From Blastomonas sp. (GTDB taxonomy: Bacteria > Pseudomonadota > Alphaproteobacteria > Sphingomonadales > Sphingomonadaceae), in the NCBI RefSeq assembly GCF_030373265.1, contig NZ_JAUCZC010000013.1, positions 1 to 64,000 on the forward strand: 64,000 nucleotides of DNA. The letters run 5' to 3'. Below the pieces are notes generated by a model. That model saw only the letters and a program-made list of their open reading frames with translations, did not search any database and was not told where the DNA came from. This document shows, piece by piece, positions 25,612-34,073 of the stretch (position 1 is the stretch's first letter; each line of letters opens with the position of its first letter). The position numbers were made by a program, and so were the translations under genes.

Positions 25612-25662
25612 AAATTGGTCGGGACGAGAGGATTCGAACCTCCGACCCCCACACCCCCAGTG
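25612..25662. repeat. attL: 51-bp direct repeat (partial tRNA-Pro)
   Basis: Identical to 34135-34185. It contains the T-arm, 3' acceptor and anticodon-loop side of tRNA-Pro but lacks the 5' half, so it is not a functional tRNA. It marks the left junction of the integrated element. Confidence 0.93.
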
Positions 25663-25791
25663 GCGGGCCATAGGATTACTGGCGGTTTCCAGTGATTACG
25701 CAGACTTCCGTTAACCACGAATATCAGTGACTTACAGGCTTATTTTGCTTTACCGGGTTGTTTTGGGGTGGCATCGAATTACCGAATGCCA

Positions 25792-25809
25792 CCTACCCAA
25801 GACCTACCC
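25792..25809. repeat. Paired CCTACCC direct repeats near attL (putative integrase arm sites)
   Basis: CCTACCC at 25792 and again at 25803, 11 bp apart, followed by G, just upstream of the integrase gene. The same pair with the same spacing occurs near attR (34074 and 34085). Repeats of this kind near both ends fit arm-type binding sites of a tyrosine integrase or its directionality factor. Confidence 0.55.
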
Positions 25810-25823
25810 GAAGGGAAGTCGCT

Positions 25824-27143
25824 ATGTCCAAGCCCAAGCTGAATAACGGTGTTGTTGACCGCCTACAGGCCCGCGCCAGCGACTATGTGACGTGGTGCGG
25901 TGCGTTGCCGGGGTTCGGCGTTCGGGTGCGTCCATCGGGCCGGAAATCGTTCATCGTTCAATACGACTTCGAAGGCCGGTCGCGCAAAGTGACGGTCGGC
26001 ACGTTCCCCACGTTGACCGTTGACCAAGCCCGGAAAAAGGCAACGGAACTGCTGGCGAAGGTCCAGTTGGGCGAAGACGTTGCCGCAAAGCCGGTCGCCG
26101 AAGAAAACCCGACCATCGCTGAACTGTGCGACGAATACCTGACGAAGGGTTGTGGGCATAAGAAGGCTTCGACGAAGGTTACGGATAAGGGATGCATTGA
26201 ACGGCATATCAAGCCGCTGTTGGGGCATCGCCGCGTCAAGGATTTGAAGCGTCGTCACATTGAAGATTTCTTCAGCGCCGTCGCCGCTGGCGAAACCGCG
26301 AAGAACGAAGTTATCGACGGCAAGCGCATCATTGTGAAGGGCGGCGAAGGCGCTGCCCGTCGCACCGTTAGGCTGTTCGGCGGCATTCTCACTTATGCCA
26401 TTGGCCGCGAATACATTTCGGAAAACCCGCGTCGTGGCGTCAAAATCGGTAAGGATAACGCCAACGAACGCTACCTTTATGGTGACGAACTTCGCCGCCT
26501 TGGCGATGCTTTGCGCGAAGCTGAAACCGTAGGGTTGCCGTGGCAGTTCACCCAAGGCGCGAAGACGAAGCACAGGCCGAAGAACGCCGACACGTTGCGC
26601 GAAGTGATTGACCCGTATGCAATAGCCGCGCTTCGCCTGTTGCTGTTGACCGGCTGTCGCTTGGGCGAAATCTTGACGTTGGAATGGTCGCAAGTCGATT
26701 TGGAGCGCGGCTTTCTTCGCCTGCCAGATTCAAAGACCGGGAAGAAGGACGTAATCCTTGGCGCACCCGCGCTGAAGGTATTGGCGGACATTCCCCGCGT
26801 GAAGGACAATCCATACGTCATTGTCGGCGAAGCTAAGGGCAAGCCGCGTAGCGACCTAAAGCGGCCTTGGCGGCGGGTGATTGCCCACGCGGGATTGCCC
26901 GGCCTTCGGTTGCATGACCTTCGCCATAGCTTCGCCAGCATGGGTGCGGCGTCGGGCATGGGGCTTCCTATTGTGGGCAAGCTGCTAGGCCATGCTTCGC
27001 CTTCCACGACCGCCCGCTACGCGCACCTTGCCGACGACCCGCTACGCCGTGCGTCGGACAGCATCGCCAACAGCATTAACGCCGCAATGGGTGTGGCACC
27101 CGAAGCATCGAACGTTGTTCAGTTCAAAGAAGGTGTGGCGTGA
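25824..27143 (+). CDS. int: Tyrosine site-specific integrase (P4/DUF4102 type)
   Basis: Integrase of 439 aa. The N-terminal DUF4102 arm-binding domain (about 1-95) contains GFGVRVRPSGRKSFIVQYDF and VTVGTFPTLTVDQAR; a core-binding domain follows. The catalytic domain has Arg279 (TGCRLGE), His364 and Arg367 (LHDLRHSF), His390 (LLGHAS) and Tyr399 (TARYAHL), all intact. The ATG at 25824 has AAGGGA 8 nt upstream; the frame is open from 25758 but the added part overlaps the arm repeats. It would recombine at the tRNA-Pro site. Confidence 0.93.
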   Translation: MSKPKLNNGVVDRLQARASDYVTWCGALPGFGVRVRPSGRKSFIVQYDFEGRSRKVTVGTFPTLTVDQARKKATELLAKVQLGEDVAAKPVAEENPTIAELCDEYLTKGCGHKKASTKVTDKGCIERHIKPLLGHRRVKDLKRRHIEDFFSAVAAGETAKNEVIDGKRIIVKGGEGAARRTVRLFGGILTYAIGREYISENPRRGVKIGKDNANERYLYGDELRRLGDALREAETVGLPWQFTQGAKTKHRPKNADTLREVIDPYAIAALRLLLLTGCRLGEILTLEWSQVDLERGFLRLPDSKTGKKDVILGAPALKVLADIPRVKDNPYVIVGEAKGKPRSDLKRPWRRVIAHAGLPGLRLHDLRHSFASMGAASGMGLPIVGKLLGHASPSTTARYAHLADDPLRRASDSIANSINAAMGVAPEASNVVQFKEGVA

Positions 27144-27442
27144 CGAAGTATCCCAGTCTCAACGTTGATTTCGGCCTGACGAAGCCAGTTTGGGAGGAAA
27201 GGCGCGGTCGCCCTATTTCAGCCGACGCTGAACGCAAAGCCGACGTCATCAAACGGGCCGCCGCCGCGCTTGTCAGCGAAAACTACATGGACACTGCCGC
27301 GAAGTTTCAAGACGAATATTACGCCGAAGACTCAGTGAAAGACGACGGGACTTCCGCAAATTACGAAAAGCGTTACAACCAACAAAAGCACGTAGCAAAG
27401 AATATTAGAGAAGAAGTTAGAAAGCGGGCTTCGTTTAAGTAA
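27140..27442 (+). CDS. Hypothetical protein of the integrative element
   Basis: 100 aa, starting with a GTG that overlaps the integrase stop as GTGA. Hydrophilic and highly charged, with no membrane segment. It contains RRGRPISADAERKADVIKRA and a Lys-rich C-terminal helix. Not recognised. Its coupling to int suggests it belongs to the recombination unit. Confidence 0.6.
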   Translation: MTKYPSLNVDFGLTKPVWEERRGRPISADAERKADVIKRAAAALVSENYMDTAAKFQDEYYAEDSVKDDGTSANYEKRYNQQKHVAKNIREEVRKRASFK

Positions 27443-27526
27443 TTATCTCTCCACATGGCCTAGTGACGCTTTGGTTTTTAGGTAATATCTATTCGTCTCT
27501 GTTCTGTTTCAGTCAGGAGACGACAC

Positions 27527-27751
27527 ATGGATACACCAACCTATCTTCGCCGCCATCAAGCGGCTGACTTCCTTCAGGACCGCTTTGGCTTCGGAACGAC
27601 CGAAACCCTTGCCAAGCTGGCCTGTGTCGGCGGCGGGCCGCGTTTTCGCAAGCTTGGCCGCTTTCCGGTCTATACCGCCGACGACCTTCAAGCATGGGCG
27701 GAAAGCCGCCTGTCCGACCCTGTGGCATCCACTTCGGAATATGCCGAATAG
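27527..27751 (+). CDS. AlpA/excisionase-like helix-turn-helix protein
   Basis: 74-aa MerR/AlpA-type winged-helix: YLRRHQAADFLQDRFGFGTTETLAKLA, then GPRFRKLGRFPVYTADDLQAWAESRL, the typical pattern of excisionase or AlpA-like proteins in elements with P4-type integrases. It probably acts as directionality factor or activator of the element. It ends inside the start of the following ATPase gene (11-nt overlap if the ATG at 27741 is used). Confidence 0.8.
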   Translation: MDTPTYLRRHQAADFLQDRFGFGTTETLAKLACVGGGPRFRKLGRFPVYTADDLQAWAESRLSDPVASTSEYAE

Positions 27752-29249
27752 CAGCGTCAGGGGTGATCCTGTGGACGATAATGAAGACGTGCTGCCGCCG
27801 CCCGGCTTGGTCGGCGACGTAGCGAAGTTCATCTATGATGCCGCTCACCGCCAAGTCCCCGAAATCGCCTTAGCCGGGGCCATCGCATTTATAGCCGGTA
27901 TTGTGGGCAGGGTGTTCAACGTATCCGGCACCGGCTTAAATCACTTCGTTCTATTGCTGGCACCGACCGGCACCGGGAAGGAAGCAATCAACAGCGGCAT
28001 TTCGAAGCTTGTTGGGGTTCTCACCGACATAACGGGCGGCAACCCCTACTTCGTATTAAATGCCGACAAGTTCATTGGCCCCGCCGACATGGCATCCGGC
28101 CAAGGCTTACTTCGCGACTTATCGATGCGCAATCCGCCCTCGTATGTCGCGATTGTGGGCGAAGTGACGTTGCGCTTGACGCAACTCGCACGTCCGAACG
28201 CGACTAATGCCGAAGTTGCGCTGTTGCGTGCCTTGCTGGACCTTTACAACAAATCGGGCGGCGGACAGTTCATCGGCGCGACGGTCTATAGCAATGCCGC
28301 GAACAACACGGCCCGCATAGATGCACCGGCCTTCAGCTTGGTCGGCGAAGGCACACCCGGTCCGTTTTACGACAACCTGTCCGAAGAAATGATAGCCAAT
28401 GGGTTGCTGCCCCGCTTCAATATCATCGAGTATCGGGGTCAACGTCCACGCCGCAACAGGAACGCACCGTTCGCAACGCCTCAAGCCGGGATGATGACGC
28501 GGCTAACCGCGTTGGTCAAAAAGTGCATTTCGGACAATCAGACGAACCAAGTTACGAACGTCGAAATCACACGGGAAGCCGAAGCGTTACTGGACGATTT
28601 GGACGAATATTCCGACGACCAAATCAACGCGGTTGGCCATTCGATAAGCGCCCACCTTTGGAACCGTGCCCACAAAAAGGGGCTGAAACTTGCGGCATTG
28701 CTTGCCGTCGGATGCGACCATGAACAGCCAATAATTACGCTGGAACACGCGCAATGGGCGCGCAAGCATGTTGAACGCGACATTCGCCGCCTTGTCGCGA
28801 AGTTCGAAGACGGGGACGTAGGTAGCGCGGTCGGCGACCTACTCATTCAGCAGGACAAGGTTCGGAAAGCGTTTAACGAATGCTTGAGCAAGCCATACGA
28901 CGGGTTGGGCAAGATTTATGGCGGCACTGTAGAAATGCATGTCGCCGGGATTGTCACGCATAAATACATCTCCAATCGCTGCTACAGTCTCCCGATATTT
29001 CGGAACGATCGTCGCGGGCCAAAATCTGCCTTGGAAGCCGCTATTCAAGGGTTGATCGACAACGGCGAAATTGTTCGTCGGCCCGGTCATCAAGTCGAGC
29101 GCGGCTGTGGTCGTAGTTTCCTGTCCTACACCCGCGCGAAGTATAATCCCGACAACGACATTGAACGCATCAAGGCTCAAATCTTCTTCAAGGATGATTT
29201 TGCGACGGTGTTCGAACCGAAGAAAATGAATGGTGGGAAAGGCGTATGA
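27741..29249 (+). CDS. DUF3987/YfjI-like ATPase of the element
   Basis: About 502 aa. Walker A is LLAPTGTGKEAINSG near residue 70. A long central part (AIVGEVTLRLTQLARPNATNAEV, then SLVGEGTPGPFYDNLSEEMIANGLLPRFNIIEYRGQRP) resembles DUF3987 proteins, which are primase- or helicase-related ATPases of plasmids, phages and islands. The C-terminal 150 aa look like a winged-helix region. A start at GTG 27771 with AGGGG upstream is an equally good choice. It probably serves replication or maintenance of the excised element. Confidence 0.72.
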   Translation: MPNSSVRGDPVDDNEDVLPPPGLVGDVAKFIYDAAHRQVPEIALAGAIAFIAGIVGRVFNVSGTGLNHFVLLLAPTGTGKEAINSGISKLVGVLTDITGGNPYFVLNADKFIGPADMASGQGLLRDLSMRNPPSYVAIVGEVTLRLTQLARPNATNAEVALLRALLDLYNKSGGGQFIGATVYSNAANNTARIDAPAFSLVGEGTPGPFYDNLSEEMIANGLLPRFNIIEYRGQRPRRNRNAPFATPQAGMMTRLTALVKKCISDNQTNQVTNVEITREAEALLDDLDEYSDDQINAVGHSISAHLWNRAHKKGLKLAALLAVGCDHEQPIITLEHAQWARKHVERDIRRLVAKFEDGDVGSAVGDLLIQQDKVRKAFNECLSKPYDGLGKIYGGTVEMHVAGIVTHKYISNRCYSLPIFRNDRRGPKSALEAAIQGLIDNGEIVRRPGHQVERGCGRSFLSYTRAKYNPDNDIERIKAQIFFKDDFATVFEPKKMNGGKGV

Positions 29250-29596
29250 CGCTGAAACCCGCACAAAACAGCCAAATATGGATAAATGAACGTATGGAAG
29301 GGCGCGACGGCGCGCCCCCAAAAGTTCACTCAATCTGTAACCCCTTCATATCTTCATTTCTTCATACTCGTATAGAAAATAGCGCAATTACAGCATGTTA
29401 TGGGATTTTTCGCTTCCATACCGTTTTCATACTCGCTCATACCGGCGAACGTGAACCTGCCCACGGCCTACCCGGCGATAAAGTGGGCAAAGGTGCCGTC
29501 GCATATCTCATTGAAACTACGTTCAATTCTACAACAAACGAACTGTTGAACCGCGCCTTAGGTAGGCGACGGTCGCCATTGAAGAGGTCATCGTGA
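29246..29596 (+). CDS. Possible small protein of the element (weak)
   Basis: 116-aa frame whose ATG overlaps the ATPase stop (ATGA). The composition is unremarkable and the underlying DNA contains AT-rich TTCATA-type direct repeats (29345-29366; TTCATACTCG at 29361 and 29426), which argues for a non-coding or regulatory segment. Listed as low confidence; the ATGA overlap is its only support. Confidence 0.3.
   Translation: MTLKPAQNSQIWINERMEGRDGAPPKVHSICNPFISSFLHTRIENSAITACYGIFRFHTVFILAHTGEREPAHGLPGDKVGKGAVAYLIETTFNSTTNELLNRALGRRRSPLKRSS
29345..29435. repeat. AT-rich direct repeats, TTCAT type
   Basis: TTCATA, TTCATT and TTCATA occur at 29345, 29353 and 29361 with an exact 8-bp period, and TTCATACTCG is repeated at 29361 and 29426. 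They sit just after the DUF3987-like ATPase gene. They could be protein-binding iterons or an origin-type region, or simply promoter DNA. Confidence 0.35.
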
Positions 29597-30222
29597 TGAA
29601 CAACGAAATAGAAACGCTATGGAAGCAACCGACCTTGGAAAACTTGGACCTTGGCGTTCGGTTGCATCGGGGCGACAACGGCGCGCGGGTCCACGGCCTG
29701 TTTGCTCACTTGTTGTTCGCAACGTCGGACGCGCTGCCCATGAAAGCTTCGGCGGAAACGCTGAAGCTGGAAACGGCGCGCAAGGTAGTGTGGGCATATC
29801 ACCGCGACGCCGAAGCCGCGTGGCAAACACAAGGCTTCATAACGAAATGGTCGCCCAACTGCCTTGAAGGCATCGCCCGCGAAATGGCCGACAAGCTGGC
29901 ACGTCACCCCATCGTTGCCAATGTCGTTGCTGCGAAGTTGGACCGGCGGCGCGACGTAGTGTTCGCCGATCCTTCGTTAACGCACGGCGACGCAATGTTC
30001 GTCGCACGAAATTTATTTACAGCGAACATGCCGGACATATTTCGCGAACTTCTAGAACAAGAATGCATCGCAGTTATCAAAGAAGATGCTGACGCAACAA
30101 TAACACGGGCATTAGATCACTTAGAAGATCTGCGCTCAACTGGGGAATATTGGAAATATACTCGCCTACATAGAATTTTGTCTTCTCTAAAGCGGGTCCA
30201 TAGTGTAGTTTTCGGCATCTGA
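29596..30222 (+). CDS. Hypothetical protein of the element, 208 aa
   Basis: ATG at 29596 with AAGAGG about 9 nt upstream (a GTG lies one codon earlier). Mostly alpha-helical and soluble by composition. It has LHRGDNGARVHGLFAHLLFAT near the N-terminus and a C-terminal helical part that is less GC-rich than the rest. No family recognised. Position in the run of plus-strand genes suggests a role in the element's own biology. Confidence 0.6.
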   Translation: MNNEIETLWKQPTLENLDLGVRLHRGDNGARVHGLFAHLLFATSDALPMKASAETLKLETARKVVWAYHRDAEAAWQTQGFITKWSPNCLEGIAREMADKLARHPIVANVVAAKLDRRRDVVFADPSLTHGDAMFVARNLFTANMPDIFRELLEQECIAVIKEDADATITRALDHLEDLRSTGEYWKYTRLHRILSSLKRVHSVVFGI

Positions 30223-30251
30223 CTGCCTCAAACTATGGTCTATGGTGTCGA

Positions 30252-30533
30252 ATGTCGCTCGTTGAACAGCCCGCAAACTCGCAGAATGCATGGGGAAAGC
30301 CTGCGGCCACCCCTTCGGCGAAGAAGGTCGTTCGCCTGCCGCTGGAAACGACGCGCGATTGCTCAAGGGCACTGGCCAAGCTGATTCGCCGCACCTTGGC
30401 AGGCGATATGGAAACCGCCGATTTGAGCCGGTTCGCCAATGCCATCATGCTGTTGTCGCGCATCATCGAAGGTGGCGACCTCGCGGCCATGAACGCCCGC
30501 CTGGACGAACTCGAAAAGCGCGGGTTTCATTGA
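30252..30533 (+). CDS. Hypothetical protein of the element, 93 aa
   Basis: Helical protein with a C-terminal segment (LAGDMETADLSRFANAIMLLSRIIEGGDL) that looks like a small DNA- or protein-binding adaptor. The style reminds me of short proteins near phage packaging genes, but no terminase follows, so no function is assigned. Its stop is 3 bp before the next GTG. Confidence 0.6.
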   Translation: MSLVEQPANSQNAWGKPAATPSAKKVVRLPLETTRDCSRALAKLIRRTLAGDMETADLSRFANAIMLLSRIIEGGDLAAMNARLDELEKRGFH

Positions 30534-30536
30534 GCC

Positions 30537-30932
30537 GTGGTTAGCGTCGCAACCGTCATGCGCCGACTGCAACAGTTCGAAGCGTTGTATGCCCCGGTCG
30601 TTCCCAACGTCATCGAATGCGACGACGAAGACCTGAAGTCGGCCATTGCCCGACACGTCGAGCGCTATGGCCGCGCCCCGCCAAGCTACGTCGTCGTGCC
30701 GACCCGATGCAACGAAGCGGAGTTGCCCGAACTCGAAATTCAATGGGCCGAATTGCAACGAAATTTGATTGAAGCGGCAAAGTCCGAACGGAAGGAATAC
30801 GACAATGAACATGGCACCGAACATCGCACTCGTGAACACAGAAGCCGCCGTATCGTTAATTCAGGGAACGCAACGGGACAGCCAAATGAAGGCATGGCTA
30901 GGCGACCCTTCGCAGTTCGAACACAACACTGA
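30537..30932 (+). CDS. Hypothetical protein of the element; 3' part overlaps the next gene
   Basis: 131-aa frame from GTG 30537. Residues 1-85 look protein-like (LQQFEALYAPVVPNVIECDD, GRAPPSYVVVPTRCNEAELP). The last 42 residues are Arg/His/Glu-rich and read out of frame through the beginning of the next gene, a 128-nt overlap. Either the two genes truly overlap or a frameshift has removed the original stop. Not recognised. Confidence 0.5.
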   Translation: MVSVATVMRRLQQFEALYAPVVPNVIECDDEDLKSAIARHVERYGRAPPSYVVVPTRCNEAELPELEIQWAELQRNLIEAAKSERKEYDNEHGTEHRTREHRSRRIVNSGNATGQPNEGMARRPFAVRTQH

Positions 30933-31512
30933 AATTAGCGGCGCAATCAACAGCGCACATAGCGCGCTTCGCAGCGGTGCCGAAACGATCACCGCGTTGA
31001 CTGGCGACGCCACCCGGTCGGACCCCGAACGCCATGCCGTCGGCGGCGAAGTTTCGGCGCGCACGGTGGCGAAGTTGGAAGAAGTGCAGCAAAGGCTAAA
31101 GGCCAACGCTGATGCCTACGCCCAAGCGGCGAACCAAGCCTTGAAGGAACGGTTCGCGCTGAAATCTGAAAATGCGTGGTTGAACGACAAATGGCTTGGT
31201 TTCGTTCGCGAGACATACGCCAAAGAAGGCGGTCCCGCGACGATCCGCGAAACCATGCTTCAGCATCGCGACTTAGCAACGTTGATGGTCAAAATGCCGA
31301 CGCCATTGTTGGGCATTCCCGAAAAACAGCACCAAGAATGGCGCGTTAAGGCCGTCGAGAAATTTGAGCCGGAAATTCAGAGCGGGCTTCAGATGGCCGA
31401 AGACATTCGCGACGTGGCTTCGCGCTACACGCGCATTGTGGGCATGGTCCGCTTGAACTTCCATTCGCAGGGCATCGCGGCGAAGGTCGCGACGCGGGTT
31501 CGGCTTACATGA
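30805..31512 (+). CDS. Hypothetical protein of the element, 235 aa
   Basis: Start ATG 30805 with GGAAGGA 8 nt upstream. Soluble, predominantly helical, with a predicted coiled-coil stretch (KLEEVQQRLKANADAYAQAANQALKERF). It has a central region resembling structural or DNA-associated phage proteins in style only. No family recognised. Its stop overlaps the next ATG as ATGA. Confidence 0.6.
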   Translation: MNMAPNIALVNTEAAVSLIQGTQRDSQMKAWLGDPSQFEHNTEISGAINSAHSALRSGAETITALTGDATRSDPERHAVGGEVSARTVAKLEEVQQRLKANADAYAQAANQALKERFALKSENAWLNDKWLGFVRETYAKEGGPATIRETMLQHRDLATLMVKMPTPLLGIPEKQHQEWRVKAVEKFEPEIQSGLQMAEDIRDVASRYTRIVGMVRLNFHSQGIAAKVATRVRLT

Positions 31513-32093
31513 CGATGGCCGGGCAGAGCCTTGCGTGGTTCGCCCGTTGGCTTGATGCAAGTTCGGCGTCGCGCCTGTCGCCATGCGCCCATAAGCGCCG
31601 CGCGCCACGTCGCGGATTGTTGGGCGCGCGTATGCCAGTTGTCGAACGTTACGACGACATTCTTGTGAAGGGGCGCTTCGCCGAACTGTTGCCGCATGAT
31701 TTCAACGAACCGTTCAATGGTGAGTTCGGCGAACAATCGCTTCCATTGCTGGTATCGTTCGAACATTGCGATGGCCTGACCCTGCCTGAAGCGGCGGACC
31801 TGTCGCCATATCCGCCCGGCCAACCTCGCGTCGCAGAGCGTGTGGCAAGCGTCCGGTTCAATGCCGAGACAGCCGCCAAGCCCCACCTGTCGCCGTGGCT
31901 TGGCAAGAATGGCAATGGGTGGCCCGCCCTGTGCCTTATCGGGCTTGGCGACCCCTTGCAGCCTGTTGCCGACGCAATCAGCGCCGCCGGGGCCGACGAC
32001 CTTGACCCCCATGTGCCTGTGATCGCGATTCCTCTCTGGCGTGGCTTCAGCCGCAAGGAACGCGCGAACGTGGCCTTGCCGTTCGTTCCCTAG
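31509..32093 (+). CDS. Hypothetical protein of the element, 194 aa
   Basis: Translationally coupled (ATGA) to the gene before it. The N-terminus is basic and has a short hydrophobic start; the body has many Pro and aromatic residues (YDDILVKGRFAELLPHDF, VIAIPLWRGFSRKERA). No family recognised. It is the last plus-strand gene of the block and is followed by a hairpin. Confidence 0.5.
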   Translation: MTMAGQSLAWFARWLDASSASRLSPCAHKRRAPRRGLLGARMPVVERYDDILVKGRFAELLPHDFNEPFNGEFGEQSLPLLVSFEHCDGLTLPEAADLSPYPPGQPRVAERVASVRFNAETAAKPHLSPWLGKNGNGWPALCLIGLGDPLQPVADAISAAGADDLDPHVPVIAIPLWRGFSRKERANVALPFVP

Positions 32094-32127
32094 CCGCGCC
32101 GGACCACCTTCCCCGGTTGCGTCGCTG

Positions 32128-32166
32128 GACCCCGGCCTTACGTCGTGCCAACGTAGGGTCGGGGTC
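32128..32166. terminator. Long hairpin after the plus-strand gene block
   Basis: GACCCCGGCCTTACGT (32128-32143) pairs with ACGTAGGGTCGGGGTC (32151-32166), 14 of 16 positions, loop of 7 nt. A T-containing stretch (TCTCGTTCG) follows but not a clean T-run. It lies between convergent gene groups and may stop transcription into the ATPase/TOPRIM gene. Confidence 0.45.
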
Positions 32167-32305
32167 TCGTTCGAACTATATACCCTCGCCGTATTGAGGC
32201 GACGGCCAATGACAATTGCGAACCAGAATGCTCAGCGAAATCAACATAAGGTTGTCAGCCGAATGCCCCGGTGTCCGATTGGGCAGGGTATGGGTAGGCG
32301 ATCGG

Positions 32306-33895
32306 TCAAAGACGATCCAAAATTGCCGCTTTCATCGCGGCGTGCGTCGGCATACCGGGCGTAATTAGTGGTGCAAGTGTGTCCCGCATAAATGCGTCGG
32401 TGGTGTTGCCAGGCCTAGCCAACGTCAAAGTCTGTCGAACGTTGGTGAAAATTTGGCCTGCTGCTGATTTCAGATCGTCCGGTTGATTGCCGCGCGCCAC
32501 GCTGGCCGCGAGTGCGTCGGCCTTGATCTGAAGCACGTCGCCAACTTTGTCGCTATGACCGGCGCTTTGCGCAAGCTTGGTGAGAACATCGTCCGCAAAC
32601 AGGTAACACTCCAAGTTCCGTTCGCCCAAAACAAGGTTTCCGTCTTTCTCGAAGTCTTGCACTTCTTTTTGGGATTTGTCGTCTCTGTCACACAGGGATA
32701 TAACGCGCGCGCCGTTTGCAATATCGTCCAAGGCAGAACGAACGCTTGCACCTGCTGTTGCGACTTGGTTTGATGACCCGCCCGAGACGAAAACGATCTC
32801 TGCCGCCGATGAACCTAAAACGCGATTGTAAATCTCAGCGTCGAAATTTTTGCGTCGATTGCCGACCGCAGAACCCTCGCAAACTACGATGATCGATGGA
32901 ACGATGCGGCTAGACAAGTCGTCAATCGCTATCGAAAGCATTTTCTCCCAAGCAATTCGACCGATACTACTTGGAACAAGCTGGCGAGGTTCGTCAGGTT
33001 CGACGCCATCAAAATCTATGATTGCGACGGTGCCGGGCGCTTCGATGCTTAAAGCTTGCGCCGCCCTCATCACGCCTAGCGAGTGGGTGGTAATCCAAAG
33101 TTGGGACTGTTCAGGAATCAGTGCATACATCTCTCTCATCAATGCACCCTGAACGCGCGTATGCAAGTGAGTCTCCAATTCATCTATACACCAAATTGCA
33201 TCTGCATAGAATTTTCGCTTCATGTGCATGTCTAATAATAGATCAAATGCAGCCTTCTCACCGCCAGAGAGGTTTTTATAGTGATACGAAGCAACAGATC
33301 CTTTTGAAAAATTGAAGGTTCCGTCTCCCAAAGGATCACTTATGTTATTTAGCATGAGATCGCCAAAGACCGATTTCATAGAATGCCTAATTCCGCCAAT
33401 TAGTTCGTTTCTAAGGTTTTCAACTGTTTTTTCATTATTATCTGCATTATAAACGCCTGAAATAGTATCGTATATCAGTCTCTGATAGTTCAATGATACA
33501 ACTTGATCATTTTGAATAGATTTCTGAATACGCAAATTTTCTGAAGGCGATTTTTGCTTTTTCAGCTCACCAACAGTGAAATCAGCATCATTTCTATAAG
33601 CAGTTCTTACGTATAGAGAGCTTTTGACTGGCGCTATTCCCTCATGCGTTTCGACCACAGCCGACTGATTCCAAGAAAATGAATTCTCCTCACCCTTCTG
33701 GTAGTAGGCCTGATCCCCATCAATGCCCCAACCAACTTTCTGACGATGCCAACTCATGAATGCGTCAAACAGTGAGGATTTTCCACTGCCGTTAGGTCCA
33801 ACAACGACAACCAATTTTGCAGCTTCGGGTATCCCAGTGATTTCCAAGTCAGTAAAGCGCTTGAAGCTTTTTAGATGAATGCGTTTGACCTTCAT
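32306..33895 (-). CDS. ABC-ATPase with C-terminal TOPRIM-like domain (OLD/PARIS-type)
   Basis: Protein of 529 aa. ATPase half: Walker A VGPNGSGKSS (32-41), signature LSGGEKAA (209-216), Walker B AIWCIDELE (233-241) and H-loop TTHS (269-272), the AAA/SMC-like arrangement of OLD-family proteins. C-terminal half: a TOPRIM-type pattern with Glu340 in IIVVCEGS and the Asp group in ISLCDRDD (399-406), then NLVLGERNLECYLFADDVL, resembling DUF4435. OLD nucleases and the PARIS system combine these modules and act in anti-phage defence. The start ATG 33895 (MKVKRIHLKSF) is preferred over a frame opening at 33985. The middle third is markedly AT-rich. It is probably cargo, transcribed against the rest of the element. 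Confidence 0.8.
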   Translation of the reverse strand: MKVKRIHLKSFKRFTDLEITGIPEAAKLVVVVGPNGSGKSSLFDAFMSWHRQKVGWGIDGDQAYYQKGEENSFSWNQSAVVETHEGIAPVKSSLYVRTAYRNDADFTVGELKKQKSPSENLRIQKSIQNDQVVSLNYQRLIYDTISGVYNADNNEKTVENLRNELIGGIRHSMKSVFGDLMLNNISDPLGDGTFNFSKGSVASYHYKNLSGGEKAAFDLLLDMHMKRKFYADAIWCIDELETHLHTRVQGALMREMYALIPEQSQLWITTHSLGVMRAAQALSIEAPGTVAIIDFDGVEPDEPRQLVPSSIGRIAWEKMLSIAIDDLSSRIVPSIIVVCEGSAVGNRRKNFDAEIYNRVLGSSAAEIVFVSGGSSNQVATAGASVRSALDDIANGARVISLCDRDDKSQKEVQDFEKDGNLVLGERNLECYLFADDVLTKLAQSAGHSDKVGDVLQIKADALAASVARGNQPDDLKSAAGQIFTNVRQTLTLARPGNTTDAFMRDTLAPLITPGMPTHAAMKAAILDRL

Positions 33896-34021
33896 AACGA
33901 TATCCCGACAAGCTGCTAAAAGTTCGTCGGGCACGTCAACAAGCGGTGCGGTTGGAATCCGACGGGAAGATTGATCGCATTTCAACTTGGCGTTGGCCAG
34001 AAATCTTTCACGGAAGGAGCA

Positions 34022-34059
34022 TGCGTCAACATTTGACCGTCTCTCCGCATGCTGACGCA
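34022..34059. repeat. Inverted repeat upstream of the ATPase/TOPRIM gene
   Basis: TGCGTCAACAT (34022-34032) and ATGCTGACGCA (34049-34059) are inverted copies with one mismatch and a 16-bp spacer, about 130 bp upstream of the ATPase/TOPRIM start. It may be an operator for that gene or an accessory site at the attR end. Confidence 0.4.
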
Positions 34060-34073
34060 GAGAACACTAGCGG

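Noticed and set aside
25612-25662. Second tRNA-Pro gene
   Set aside because: Only the 3' part of the tRNA is present; the sequence right after the anticodon region differs, so it is an attachment-site fragment.
31425-32012. Minus-strand reading frame of 195 codons in the element
   Set aside because: It lies opposite the coupled plus-strand frame 31509-32093, is Arg-rich in antisense style and has no coupling or ribosome site.
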